Both the position numbers and the translations under genes were made by a program. Source: Fidelibacterota bacterium (GTDB lineage: Bacteria; Fidelibacterota; UBA2242). From it: DNA of 43,786 bases. The notes under the pieces were generated by a model. It saw only the letters and a program-made list of their open reading frames with translations, searched no databases and was not told the DNA's origin. This document shows positions 8,999 to 18,924 of this stretch, piece after piece (positions within the stretch are counted from its first letter, which is position 1; the number at the start of each line of letters is the position of its first letter). The stretch is from positions 1 to 43,786 of the forward strand of contig DSAS01000048.1 of NCBI GenBank assembly GCA_011046365.1, written 5' to 3'.

Positions 8999-10972
8999 CT
9001 ATTTTAAATAGAGCATCGGTTTAACGGTCTGTTGCACCGAATTTAAATTTAACTGGTAAAAATAGATCCCGGCACTAACCTTTTTTCCGCGTGAATTGGT
9101 ACCGTTCCAGACAATCTCAGCCAGTCCGGCGGGGAGCAGGTCCGCAACCAACTCCGTAATTATGGCACCTTTCAAATCAAATACCAGCAACTGGACATTT
9201 TCCGGGCGGGTCAGAATAATCGGAATAGTGGTATGATCATTGAAGGGATTAGGATAATTTTTCCCGATATAAAGATGAGGCGTCAACTTCTCAATAACGG
9301 AATTATCCACCAAGGTAAAAACCATTTTCCGCAAATTGAATCCGCCCTTGATAAAATTCAGTTTAAGAGTATGATTCCCACTGGGAAGTTCCACCGATTC
9401 AATGGTAATAGTCTGCCAGTTTTGCCAGTCCCCGGTATTGGGAATGCTCACCGATTCGCTAATTACCTGATCATCCAATAATACTTGCATATTTCCGGTA
9501 ACGGTAGAGCTGGCGATTTGGAAACCCAGGTTATATTTTCCACCATAGACAATCGTCACAGTATAATTCAACCACTCCCCATCTTCAATCCAGCCAATAT
9601 TATATAACCCGGAGTTTTTTTCAATATCAACACCATCGTTCCGAAAGGCGGAGCCGCGATTCCAGGGCTGGTCGGCATCCCAGCGGACTTTTTTATAGTC
9701 CTTGTCAAAATAGGCGATCCCGTTATTACCTAAATCATAATGCTCCGCCTCGATAGTCCCGGGTATTATGTTCAGGCTAAACGGTTTTGATACGGTTCCG
9801 AATTCCGGATCAGTAATAGCAGCAATCACATCCGGTCGAAAGCTACAATTTTCTAGTTTCAGATTATTCGCCATACCGGTCATTGCTGAGATGGCAAAAG
9901 ACCTGGACGGTTTGGCTGCATTACCCTTCCAATAATCAATGATTTGCTGATATTCCGGGGTAATAGTTGCCGATAACGGACTGGTAACCGTTTCAAACTT
10001 TTTATGCGCCCACCAGTTCCAGCCGATATTCTGCTGTTCCATCAACTGGATTGTCTCATAATACCACCCATTGGAATTTTCACCACTTTCACCCAGCCAG
10101 AGCGGTGTGACGGTCTGGGTTCGCAGGTTCCGGTATTGCTGAATAGAACCAAGATCAGTTTCATTCCAATATTTATGAAACGCCCAGACCATATTGCTGT
10201 CAAAGCGGGGTGCCAATCCGCTGAAATCCGTCGCATACCAGTTCCCTTCGATAAACAATATATGATTGGTATCTACTTCCCGCACCGCACCGGCAAGGCA
10301 AATATAAAAATCACGCAAAACAGTGTTGGCATAGCCCTCCGGCAGCACCGGTTCATTCAGCAGATCGTAGCCGATAATCCACTCCTCATCGGCATAATAA
10401 GCGGCGATACGTTTCCAGATTTCGATTGTCCGATCCTGATTAGCCGGCTCTGTCCATAACCGGGCTTCACCGTCGCTGTCACTGATATTTCCATAATTCT
10501 GTCCACCGGGAGCACAGTGCATATCGAGAATCAGATAGAGATTGTTGCGCTTGCACCAAACCAGCAGCGTATCAATAATCTCAAATCCGGTATTAATGAA
10601 AACACCCGGAGAATCTATCGGCGAGAAAAATTCATAATGAAAGGGCAGGCGAATATGATTGAAGCCCCAATCAGCAATCAGTTTGATATCTGCTTCAGCA
10701 ACATAATTTTTCCGGTATAATTTGAAGAACTTTGCCGTTTCCTCTGCCCCGATTACATCAATAATCTGATTTCTGATATACGACGGCGAACCGTGACCGG
10801 GAGTGTGGAGCATATAGCCCTCCGGAACCAGCCAGCCGCCCAGACCGTAACCCTTCAGGATTATCTTGTTTCCACCAGTATCAAGAATATCAAACCCCAG
10901 TGTTTTAAAAAAACCGGCATATAGCTGCAGGCTGATCAGCATTAACAGGGCAATTCTGACAATTTTATTCAT
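8999..10972 (-). CDS. GH5-type glucanase with CBM6-like module and T9SS sorting domain
   Basis: Secreted multidomain beta-glucanase, last gene of the large minus-strand run. A signal peptide (1-20) precedes a GH5 barrel with LKGYGLGGWLVPEGYM, FNHIRLPFHYEF, acid/base E in DLLNEPVLP (about 207), and nucleophile E in WLGESGEN (about 294). The GLGGWL start recalls GH5 exo-1,3-glucanases. Residues about 405-540 resemble a CBM6 beta-sandwich (IEAEHYDLGNNGIAYFDKD, then NIGWIEDGEWLNYTV). The last 90 residues are the T9SS type A domain (NYPNPFNDHTTIPI, ending KPMLYLK). A ribosome site AAGGAT lies ten bases before the ATG. The gap to the upstream gene is 12 bases. Substrate linkage (1,3 or 1,4) cannot be settled from sequence. 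Confidence 0.8.
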   Translation of the reverse strand: MNKIVRIALLMLISLQLYAGFFKTLGFDILDTGGNKIILKGYGLGGWLVPEGYMLHTPGHGSPSYIRNQIIDVIGAEETAKFFKLYRKNYVAEADIKLIADWGFNHIRLPFHYEFFSPIDSPGVFINTGFEIIDTLLVWCKRNNLYLILDMHCAPGGQNYGNISDSDGEARLWTEPANQDRTIEIWKRIAAYYADEEWIIGYDLLNEPVLPEGYANTVLRDFYICLAGAVREVDTNHILFIEGNWYATDFSGLAPRFDSNMVWAFHKYWNETDLGSIQQYRNLRTQTVTPLWLGESGENSNGWYYETIQLMEQQNIGWNWWAHKKFETVTSPLSATITPEYQQIIDYWKGNAAKPSRSFAISAMTGMANNLKLENCSFRPDVIAAITDPEFGTVSKPFSLNIIPGTIEAEHYDLGNNGIAYFDKDYKKVRWDADQPWNRGSAFRNDGVDIEKNSGLYNIGWIEDGEWLNYTVTIVYGGKYNLGFQIASSTVTGNMQVLLDDQVISESVSIPNTGDWQNWQTITIESVELPSGNHTLKLNFIKGGFNLRKMVFTLVDNSVIEKLTPHLYIGKNYPNPFNDHTTIPIILTRPENVQLLVFDLKGAIITELVADLLPAGLAEIVWNGTNSRGKKVSAGIYFYQLNLNSVQQTVKPMLYLK

Positions 10973-10984
10973 TTGTTTTTATCC

Positions 10985-13939
10985 TTATCGTAAAAACAGA
11001 CACTTTTTAATATCATGAACACTCTCAGAGGCTAGCTGAATAAAATAAATCCCCGAACTCACCGTTAAACCCTTCGTATTCTTTCCGTCCCAAACAAGCT
11101 GATGGTTTCCCGCCGTCAAATGCTGTTTTATTGTTCGAATTAAACACCCGTTGACATCATAAATGAACAACTCAATTTGCCGGGAATCCGGCAGGCTGAT
11201 TTCGATCAAAGTTCGGGAATTAAACGGATTCGGGAAAATCCGCATCAGGCGGCATTTCTCAGGAATAATTACCGTTTCCACCGCATTTTCTTCAATCCGA
11301 TCACCAAACGCTTCAATTCCAAACCAAACTGTGGGCATCTGTAACTGATTCAGTAAAATACTGAATCGTCCATCTCCATCCGGTAAGATGGTTGCCGGAT
11401 GACCGTTTTCCATACCGTTACCATCCAGTCCAAAAACATGCAGCGAGTCGGCACTGATGTTCAACTTCACAGAGACAATCACCGGCTCAATTTCCGTCGG
11501 TGCATGACCCCAGTTATCGTGAAAGGTCTGCATTCCATCCCACAGCATGCCCTGATTCTGTATGCGGGTAGAAAGTGTTATTAGCGACGTTTTCGATATT
11601 CTCAGCGGGCGATTCTGCAGTGAAATCCAGGTCAGTGTGGCAACATTACCTGCCCCAACCAGTTCCAGGTCACCTACAATCAGATTTTGATAATCATGCA
11701 GCCAGCCAGTCAGACCAATAATTTTCGGTGTATTAACCGTAAAAAGATCGTTATCCCAGATTAATTCACCGGTATCTGTTGTCACCGGAAACGCCGGTGT
11801 ATAACTCACGGGCTTGATTCTCTGTAGCGCTTCAAAACTCTCAATCTTCAAAGCATGCTGCAATGCCAGCGACTGAGCAACCGGAAAATGACCGGTCCAG
11901 GAGCCGCCATCATTCTTGGGAGCCAGCAAAATATCATCGGGATGGTAGCTGATTGTTATAACCTCATTAGCCGGCTGGATACAGGCTGTGCGGAAGGCTT
12001 TGGCGCAGGTTGGCAGCAAAGCCATCATCACCGTATTCCGATGAATGCTAAAATAACTGCTGATAAAATCGGTTTCCCAATCATCCGACGAATTACCGTT
12101 ATAATCAAACAGTATCACACCATCAATATCATGAAATCCGGCATAGGCGGCTGCCATCAGGACTCCCTCGGTCTGGAACCTGTTCGGGAAGGGATGATTA
12201 TACTCGCTGACGGTATAGGGTTTGCCCTGAACCGGAACGCCGCCAAACAATGCACTGACCGTTCCGCCGATTTTACTGGTGAGCATGGAAGTATTGTGGA
12301 TCAGCCAGTCGGTACCTGACCAGGGCTCATTGGGAAACTGCGGATGATCCCAATAGGCATGATTATCAACATAATCCAGACGCGCCTGACTCACAAGATC
12401 GCCGATCCCCACATTCCAGTTCGTCCCGGTAATTGGTACCCGAACACCCAGGTCGCTTTTTAAAAATGTCGCCATTTCGTTGAACAATTCATCCTGCAGT
12501 CCGATGTAAAAGGAAGAAATATCTCGCACCCTGGCATCGGTATAACTCAGACATTCACGGTAAGCAATCCGGCGCACATTCCGGTTCTCCAGCGTTTCGT
12601 CACCCTCCAGTCCCACAACTGCCGGTTTCCCGAAAAATACATTATCAAACCAGAAAGCGCCGCTGGTGAGACCGAAACTAAATGCCAGACGGGTATTATC
12701 GGCACACATTGCAGGCGCCCGGAAGGTGAATTGGAACTCACACCACTCGGTCGTTATTTGAAAACTCCTGCCGGCGAACCAGGTCCACGGACTGGAATTT
12801 TGCAGGATCGCTAATTCAATTTCCCGCGTGGCATCAGAACGGGCGACAAAGGAAACTACATAGACCGAATCCTGTTCGATCGTCAGCGCCGGCTGTTTCC
12901 ATTGCAGATGCCAGCTTTCGGTTCCCGGTTGCAGAATCGTGATTCGGGCACATTGCTCACCCTCATAGGCATCGGCAACCCGGGTCATCAGTGCATTGGC
13001 ATTGTTATGCAATTCCATCTCCCAGTTGCCCGCCAGTGGCAGTGATTCAAAACCGCCGTCCGGAATCTGATTGACGGGGACAATCGCAGCAGCGCTCTGA
13101 TTCCAGGCAGAATCCAGGGTTTCGGTTGTCCCGTATTTTACGGACAGAAAATTCAGCCAGCGGTCATCCAGCATCCGGTTATGGCGTCGGGTCAGTTTAC
13201 CGCCCTCACTGAAATGTTTCAGTCCATCGTCCCGCCACATTCGATAAAGTGAATTTTCATTGACGATTTCAACCATTGCCATCACCGGATCGTTCACCAG
13301 CGCCAGTCTGGTATAGGGATTCACATGGGTTAGCAGTTGCCGGGCATACTCCTTCTGCAACGCGATTAAATCCGGATCAAACAGATTGACACCCTTACCA
13401 AAATCCTGTAACGAATCGGCATCGGGAATTCCATCGGCGACTTTAACAGTTCGGGAACAATGCAGATTGATATTGGCGTAAATACCATTCTGTTTCAGCA
13501 TACTGATCAGATATTCCAAACGATCGAGGGTCAGTGGATTCAGATGACGCGTGTCCTGTCCCCACTCGAATAGACTCTCTCTACTCCAGGGATTGTCCAT
13601 GTGATGAAAGCGAACCAGGTTTATTCCCATCTTGCGCATCCGACCGGCAATCAAACCGGCTTTGGCTTTGGTCGGGAAAGCGCCATCCGCCGCCAGATTC
13701 ACACCCAAAAACCGAATCCGGCGGTCCTTTACCGCAAAATGTCCCTCGCTGTTTACCATTACAAATTCATCCGCCTCAATCGGATCAACCGGAAAAGAGG
13801 GCAGAAATTTCTGCGTGCTGGAGTCATTTGCCGGTAAATAAAATTGAAAAACATTTTCAAAATTTTGCGCCACGCCTGGCTGAGCCACAATCATTAAGAT
13901 AAAGAGAAAAAATGCTTCCGCCGGATGTTTATTTTTCAT
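10985..13939 (-). CDS. Large clan GH-A glycosidase with inserted carbohydrate-binding module and T9SS domain
   Basis: 984-residue secreted enzyme. A signal peptide (1-24) leads into a barrel starting RRIRFLGVNLAADGAFP, NLVRFHHMD. The probable acid/base glutamate is in VEIVNENSL (about 229) and the nucleophile in YTVSEYNHP (about 577). The catalytic residues are far apart because residues about 295-445 form a separate CBM4/9-like sandwich (IPDGGFESLPLAGNWEMELH) inserted in the barrel. Beta-sandwich material follows, then a T9SS type A domain (IFPNPFNSRTLIEI, ending KKCLFLR). The exact GH family is uncertain, GH5-like or a related GH-A family. It starts one base after the preceding GH3 stop and has no clear ribosome site, so translational coupling is likely. 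Predicted to be surface attached and to act on a polysaccharide. Confidence 0.7.
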   Translation of the reverse strand: MKNKHPAEAFFLFILMIVAQPGVAQNFENVFQFYLPANDSSTQKFLPSFPVDPIEADEFVMVNSEGHFAVKDRRIRFLGVNLAADGAFPTKAKAGLIAGRMRKMGINLVRFHHMDNPWSRESLFEWGQDTRHLNPLTLDRLEYLISMLKQNGIYANINLHCSRTVKVADGIPDADSLQDFGKGVNLFDPDLIALQKEYARQLLTHVNPYTRLALVNDPVMAMVEIVNENSLYRMWRDDGLKHFSEGGKLTRRHNRMLDDRWLNFLSVKYGTTETLDSAWNQSAAAIVPVNQIPDGGFESLPLAGNWEMELHNNANALMTRVADAYEGEQCARITILQPGTESWHLQWKQPALTIEQDSVYVVSFVARSDATREIELAILQNSSPWTWFAGRSFQITTEWCEFQFTFRAPAMCADNTRLAFSFGLTSGAFWFDNVFFGKPAVVGLEGDETLENRNVRRIAYRECLSYTDARVRDISSFYIGLQDELFNEMATFLKSDLGVRVPITGTNWNVGIGDLVSQARLDYVDNHAYWDHPQFPNEPWSGTDWLIHNTSMLTSKIGGTVSALFGGVPVQGKPYTVSEYNHPFPNRFQTEGVLMAAAYAGFHDIDGVILFDYNGNSSDDWETDFISSYFSIHRNTVMMALLPTCAKAFRTACIQPANEVITISYHPDDILLAPKNDGGSWTGHFPVAQSLALQHALKIESFEALQRIKPVSYTPAFPVTTDTGELIWDNDLFTVNTPKIIGLTGWLHDYQNLIVGDLELVGAGNVATLTWISLQNRPLRISKTSLITLSTRIQNQGMLWDGMQTFHDNWGHAPTEIEPVIVSVKLNISADSLHVFGLDGNGMENGHPATILPDGDGRFSILLNQLQMPTVWFGIEAFGDRIEENAVETVIIPEKCRLMRIFPNPFNSRTLIEISLPDSRQIELFIYDVNGCLIRTIKQHLTAGNHQLVWDGKNTKGLTVSSGIYFIQLASESVHDIKKCLFLR

Positions 13940-13940
13940 T

Positions 13941-15809
13941 TCAATAGGTCAACCCGTAGCCGTATTCATAAAGCGGCTCATATTCGGCGTCACCGACGTT
14001 CACCGGAATCTGGTCCATGCTTCCCGGCCAGGAATGGGACAACTTGCCCGTCGGTGCATAGTCACCAAACAACACATCAGCGACGCCGGCCCCTTCGGTA
14101 CCCGGCAGCCAGGCGGCTACAATTCCATCGCAGAGGAGGATTAAATTATCCAAAATCAATGGACGCCCTGAGACAATCACGACCACAGTGGGGATCCCCG
14201 CTGATCTTAAGTTTATAACCGTTGTAATATCCTGTTGGGAAAAGTTCAAATCACTGCGATCACCGACCCCTTCGGCATAGGGTGTCTCACCAATTACAGC
14301 GATGGCAATATCAGCCGTCCCCGCGTCAAGCCCATCCTGCGAGTAGGTCACCTGGATAGAATCTCCGGCTCGTTGTTGAATCGCTTCTAGAATTGTTGTC
14401 CCAGGAGTAATCGCGCCGGAACTGCCCTGCCAGGAGATTGTCCAGCCGCCGCACTGATTGCCGATATCATCGGCGTTTTTCCCGGCAACGTGAATATGCC
14501 GCACCTGATGGCTGACAGGCAGCACCTGATTATCATTTTTAAGTAAAACCAGCGACTGGCGGACACACTCCCGGGCGATATCCCGATGCGTCTGCGAACC
14601 GATTCCGGCTGTCAAAGACCGGTCGGCGAACGGATTTTCGAACAGTCCCAGCGCAAATTTCTGCCGGAGAATCCGGCTAACCGCATCATCAATCCGCAAC
14701 TCAGAAATTTTACCCTGATTTACCAGCTGAAGGGTAGTAGCCAAAAATTCCTGATAACGCTGCGGCAGCATGATCATATCAATTCCGGCATTAACAGCGG
14801 TTTCAATATCACTGCCGAAATCCCCCGGCAGTTGATCAATCCCACTCCAGTCGGACACCAGAAATCCATTAAAACCCAGCTCATCCTTCAATACCGTCGT
14901 CAGCCAGTAGGAGTTGCCGTGCATCTTTTCACCATTCCAACTGCTGTAAGATGCCATTATCGAGCCGGCACCGGCGTTAATTGCGGCTATATAACCCGGT
15001 AGATGAATCCGGCGCATGGTGGTTTCATCCGCTTCCGTATTGCCCTGATCGTGCCCGCCGGTGGTACCACCATCACCCAGAAAATGTTTGGGACAGGCTA
15101 AAATAGCCGAATTATCCGCCAGATCACCGCCCTGATAACCGGTAACCGCGGCAGCTGCCATCATCTCTGCCAGTTCCGGCGTTTCACCAAAACCTTCGTA
15201 AGTGCGTCCCCAGCGTTCATCCCGCACTACGGCGATACAGGGTGAAAAGGTCCAGCGAATACCGGTTCCTGCCACCTCCTCCGCCGTTGCCCGGGCAGCC
15301 CGCTGTACCAGATCGGGATTACGCGTACAGCCCAATCCGATATTATGGGGAAAAATCACGGCGCCGTAAACGTTATTATGACCATGAACCGCGTCAATGC
15401 CATAAAGTAAGGGAATTCCCAGACGGGAGTTAAGAGCCTGAATTTGAAACCTGTCTACCATATCCGCCCAGGCAGACGGCTGATTAACCGCCGGCACCGA
15501 CCCACCACCACTGAGAATACTGCCGATCCCGTAAGTCTGGATATCCACTTCATTTTGTAAAAAACCGCGGTCAATCTGGATCATCTGACCGATCTTTTCA
15601 GCCAGTGTCATCCGGGCGAGGAGGTCTGTAACCCGCTCTTCTATACTACGACGGGGATTTTTATAAATTTCAGTGTAACGGGGACCGGTAGAAGCCTCTT
15701 TCGTGCAGCTTGCTGCCAGAAAATACAATCCGATCAGTAAACAGACATAGATTGGATTTAGCCAGAAGTAACGGCATTTTTGGTCATTTCTTTTGAAAGA
15801 CCCGTACAT
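13941..15809 (-). CDS. GH3 beta-glucosidase / exo-glucanase, lipoprotein
   Basis: Retaining exo-beta-glucosidase of family GH3, 622 residues. After a membrane-spanning signal it has a lipobox-like LAASC. The (alpha/beta)8 domain carries MTLAEKIGQMIQID, GIDAVHGHNNV, KHFLGDGGT, and the nucleophile aspartate in GFLVSDWSGI (about 319). The second alpha/beta domain (LVLLKNDNQVLPV to LSHSWPGS) is present. There is no C-terminal fibronectin domain, as in plant ExoI-type glucan exohydrolases. It should release glucose from beta-1,3/1,4 oligosaccharides, probably in the periplasm or on a membrane surface. The ATG overlaps the end of the GH16 gene by 26 bases and has GGAAG seven bases upstream. Confidence 0.85.
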   Translation of the reverse strand: MYGSFKRNDQKCRYFWLNPIYVCLLIGLYFLAASCTKEASTGPRYTEIYKNPRRSIEERVTDLLARMTLAEKIGQMIQIDRGFLQNEVDIQTYGIGSILSGGGSVPAVNQPSAWADMVDRFQIQALNSRLGIPLLYGIDAVHGHNNVYGAVIFPHNIGLGCTRNPDLVQRAARATAEEVAGTGIRWTFSPCIAVVRDERWGRTYEGFGETPELAEMMAAAAVTGYQGGDLADNSAILACPKHFLGDGGTTGGHDQGNTEADETTMRRIHLPGYIAAINAGAGSIMASYSSWNGEKMHGNSYWLTTVLKDELGFNGFLVSDWSGIDQLPGDFGSDIETAVNAGIDMIMLPQRYQEFLATTLQLVNQGKISELRIDDAVSRILRQKFALGLFENPFADRSLTAGIGSQTHRDIARECVRQSLVLLKNDNQVLPVSHQVRHIHVAGKNADDIGNQCGGWTISWQGSSGAITPGTTILEAIQQRAGDSIQVTYSQDGLDAGTADIAIAVIGETPYAEGVGDRSDLNFSQQDITTVINLRSAGIPTVVVIVSGRPLILDNLILLCDGIVAAWLPGTEGAGVADVLFGDYAPTGKLSHSWPGSMDQIPVNVGDAEYEPLYEYGYGLTY

Positions 15810-16641
15810 AATCTACTTCCATGCGCTGCGGAAAACTTGTTGTATTATCGGGATTCCCGGGCCAATTGCCCCCCACGGCTACATTCAACAAGAGATGAAA
15901 ACGCTGATCAAAGGGCGCCGGATAAGCATGTCTGGTCGAATACCAGGAAGTCTGGGTCTGATAAAGCATATTATCAACATACCAGCGAAATTGAGTGCTG
16001 TCCCAATCAAGTGTGAAGGTGTGAAAACCGGTAGCAAACGTACCATTGGACAATGAGTAGGAATCACCAGTATGGACATTATTCGGCCATTCCCCACCGT
16101 AATGCAGCGTGCCATAAACCTTTTGGGGTTCGTGACCAAGCAGCTCCATAATGTCAATTTCACCGCTGGCTGCCCAGCCGCCATAAACCCAATCTGTCGG
16201 CAACATCCAAATCGCCGGCCAAAGTCCCTGCCCACAGGGTAATTTGGCACGAATTTCAAAACGCCCGTATTTCCAGTCACCCCGGTTCTTTGTCCGCAAC
16301 CGGGCAGATGTATATTCGCGGGTCCCTTCCGGTCCCGTGTAATTTTCCTTTATCGCCTGAATCACTAAAACCGAATCCTCAATCCAGGAATTTTGAAACC
16401 GATCTGTATAATATTGCAATTCGTTATTGCCACCACCCAGGGCGTTGACCTCGTGTTCCCACTTTGTCAGATCAATCTCAGCACCGTTAAATTCATCATG
16501 CCAGACCAGTTCATAACCTTCAGGTATTGGGATGGTATCAGCAGCCTGGGAATTGCCGTGATTCTCAGCAATGCCACCGCATCTCAACATCAGGCAGAAG
16601 GAAAACAGCCAGAGCGCAGTCAGTTTAATATTCGTCATCAT
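15784..16641 (-). CDS. GH16 laminarinase (endo-1,3-beta-glucanase), lipoprotein
   Basis: Endo-beta-1,3-glucanase of family GH16, about 285 residues. The N-terminus has a lipoprotein signal with a cysteine at MLRCGG. The jelly-roll is in normal order: LVWHDEFNGAEIDLTKWEHE, YTSARLRTKNRGDWKYGRFE, GLWPAIWMLP, and catalytic SGEIDIMELLGHEP. The E-I-D-I-M-E spacing, with the extra methionine bulge, marks laminarinase-type rather than lichenase-type GH16. Nucleophile and acid/base are the two glutamates (about 162 and 167). The track start (TTG 16653) lies inside the previous gene. I prefer ATG 16641, one base after the upstream stop; ATG 16638 is also possible. No T9SS domain, so it probably acts in the periplasm or on the membrane surface. 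Confidence 0.88.
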   Translation of the reverse strand: MMTNIKLTALWLFSFCLMLRCGGIAENHGNSQAADTIPIPEGYELVWHDEFNGAEIDLTKWEHEVNALGGGNNELQYYTDRFQNSWIEDSVLVIQAIKENYTGPEGTREYTSARLRTKNRGDWKYGRFEIRAKLPCGQGLWPAIWMLPTDWVYGGWAASGEIDIMELLGHEPQKVYGTLHYGGEWPNNVHTGDSYSLSNGTFATGFHTFTLDWDSTQFRWYVDNMLYQTQTSWYSTRHAYPAPFDQRFHLLLNVAVGGNWPGNPDNTTSFPQRMEVDYVRVFQKK

Positions 16642-16642
16642 T

Positions 16643-18898
16643 TTATTCCACAATTTTACAGGTAATTTTCATAACATCAACAGAATTTCCGCCAACCATA
16701 ATTTCAAATTCACCAGGCTCTACGATAAATTCATAGTTATCATTATAAAATCCAAACACCTTATTATCGAGTATAAAGGTAACGTCCCGGCTCTCGCCTG
16801 CTTTCAGCTCCACTTTTTCAAATGCCTTTAACTCTTTCACCGGGCGGGCAATGGAGGCAACAAGATCCCTGATATACAGCTGCACTACCTCCCGGGCACT
16901 ATATTTTCCGGTATTTTTAAGAGTAACACCTACCCGGAGTGGCTCTCCTATTCTGATTACAGGGCGGTTAAGTCTCAGATTCTCATATTCAAAATCCGTG
17001 TAACTAAGTCCGTAGCCAAAAGGATAAAGCGGCTCTTTGGGACCGTCAATATATTTTGACACAAAACCTTGCTGATCATTCAGTTGTGGTCTTCCGGTAT
17101 TGAGTTCATTATAAACCAGCGGCTCCTGACCGACATGATACGGAAAAGTCACCGGTAATTTACCCGAAGGAACAACATCGCCGAATAAAATATCGGCAAT
17201 GGCATTCCCCGACTCACTCCCCGCCTCCCAGCTCATTAAAATAGCGGGAACGTTTTCAGCAAGCCAGGGAATGGTTAGCGGACGACCGCCGAACAGGACC
17301 ACAACCATCGGTTTTCCCAGCCTGTTCAACTCCTGTAACAGCTCCAGCTGCCTTCCCGGAAGTCCAACATCCATACGGCTGCGGGCTTCACCGGACATCA
17401 TGGCGGTTTCACCAACGGCAGCGATAATGACTTCCGATCGGCGGGCTGCTTTAATCACACTTTTAACATCAATTTTCCCGTCAAAACTGCGGACATTGTT
17501 GTTATCAATATCAAGACCTTTAACAAAATTAATGCGGGTTTCCGGCGATACTATCGCCTGAATACCTTCCAGAAGAGAAACCGCATTATCAGCGCCCGCC
17601 TGACAGCGCCAGTTACCCAGCGGTGAATCTTTGTCATTCGACAATGGTCCGACAACAGCAACGGACTTAATATCCTTAGACAGCGGCAGTAAGTTGTCAC
17701 TGTTTTTCAGCAATACCATTGATTCTGCGGCAATCTTACGTGAAATTGCCCTATTTTCATCCGTCAGTAGCTGGGTCTTTTCACGTTCTTCCGAACAATA
17801 TTTATAGGGATCATCAAACAGTCCCAGCTGATATTTAATTGTCAGAATACGCCCTACGGATTCATCAATCAGGGCTTCATCAACTTTTCCTTCCTGCACA
17901 AGATTTTCCAGATGACGCCGGTAAGCAAAGGATTCCATGTCCATATCAGTCATCCCGGTGGCTGCGATTTCAGCCGCCTGTTTCAGATTCGCCGCTACCC
18001 CATGGTTAATCAACTCCGCAATGGAGGACCAATCCGACACCACGAAGCCCTCGAACCCCCATTTTCCTTTTAAAACATCCTTGACCAGAAAGCGGTTTCC
18101 GGTAGCCGGTATACCATTCAGTGTATTAAAAGCGTTCATAAAAGTGACGGCACCGGCATCAACGGCGGCTTTAAAAGGCGGTAGATAAATATTGTAAATG
18201 GAATAGAGAGACAATTCAACGGAATTGTAATCCCGTCCGGCTCGGGCGGCACCATAGGCGGCATAATGTTTGGCGCAAGCGGCAATAGTATTTTCTGAAC
18301 TCAGATCGTTTCCCTGGTAACCTCTTACCTGGGCGGCAACCATTTGAGAGGCAAGATAGGGGTCTTCACCGGCACCTTCCATGATTCTGCCCCAACGGGC
18401 ATCGGGCGAAATATCCGCCATCGGGGCAAAAGTCCAGTGTATCCCCGCGGCGGCGGCTTCCCCAGCTGCAACCGCTGCCGCCTTTTCTACCAGTTCCGGA
18501 TTCCAGGTCGCCGCCATCGCCAGAGGAACCGGAAAAGATGTTTTATATCCGTGAATTACATCTATCCCGAAAATTAAGGGTATATGCAGGCGGCTACTAT
18601 CCACGGCTAATTGCTGTGCGGCACGGGTCGCCGCAGCACCAACGACATTCAGCATGGAGCCAACATTCCCGTTTTTTATGTCATTATAACGATAGGCTTT
18701 GGCATCATCCTCCGGTTTTGGACCGGTCATGTCCCACTTATTACTGTACTGGTTCATCTGTCCAATTTTTTCGGTCAATGTCATCCGGGATAACAGATTT
18801 GCCACTTTCCCGGCGATTTCTTCCGGCGACAGCGCCTGCCCTAAAACTGCTGCAGTTAATAATCCCAGAATAAGCTGAATCCAGACAAACTTTCTCAT
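16643..18898 (-). CDS. GH3 beta-glucosidase, BglX-like
   Basis: Periplasmic beta-glucosidase of family GH3 with the full three-domain layout of BglX, about 751 residues. The signal peptide MRKFVWIQLILGLLTAAVLG ends before ALSPEEIAGKV. Motifs are MTLTEKIGQMNQYS, FGIDVIHGYKTSFPVPLAMA, WGRIMEGAGEDPY, CAKHYAAYGA, and nucleophile D in FVVSDWSSIAE (about 288). The C-terminal fibronectin-III-like domain (RVGVTLKNTGKYSAREVVQLYI) is intact. The track start at 18928 overlaps the previous stop as ATGA. ATG 18898 is preferred because it starts the signal peptide directly and has AAGGA upstream. It would cleave disaccharides and short glucans to glucose for the SSS symporters. Confidence 0.9.
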   Translation of the reverse strand: MRKFVWIQLILGLLTAAVLGQALSPEEIAGKVANLLSRMTLTEKIGQMNQYSNKWDMTGPKPEDDAKAYRYNDIKNGNVGSMLNVVGAAATRAAQQLAVDSSRLHIPLIFGIDVIHGYKTSFPVPLAMAATWNPELVEKAAAVAAGEAAAAGIHWTFAPMADISPDARWGRIMEGAGEDPYLASQMVAAQVRGYQGNDLSSENTIAACAKHYAAYGAARAGRDYNSVELSLYSIYNIYLPPFKAAVDAGAVTFMNAFNTLNGIPATGNRFLVKDVLKGKWGFEGFVVSDWSSIAELINHGVAANLKQAAEIAATGMTDMDMESFAYRRHLENLVQEGKVDEALIDESVGRILTIKYQLGLFDDPYKYCSEEREKTQLLTDENRAISRKIAAESMVLLKNSDNLLPLSKDIKSVAVVGPLSNDKDSPLGNWRCQAGADNAVSLLEGIQAIVSPETRINFVKGLDIDNNNVRSFDGKIDVKSVIKAARRSEVIIAAVGETAMMSGEARSRMDVGLPGRQLELLQELNRLGKPMVVVLFGGRPLTIPWLAENVPAILMSWEAGSESGNAIADILFGDVVPSGKLPVTFPYHVGQEPLVYNELNTGRPQLNDQQGFVSKYIDGPKEPLYPFGYGLSYTDFEYENLRLNRPVIRIGEPLRVGVTLKNTGKYSAREVVQLYIRDLVASIARPVKELKAFEKVELKAGESRDVTFILDNKVFGFYNDNYEFIVEPGEFEIMVGGNSVDVMKITCKIVE

Positions 18899-18924
18899 AA
18901 TAAATATTTTCCTTCTTTGTTCAA

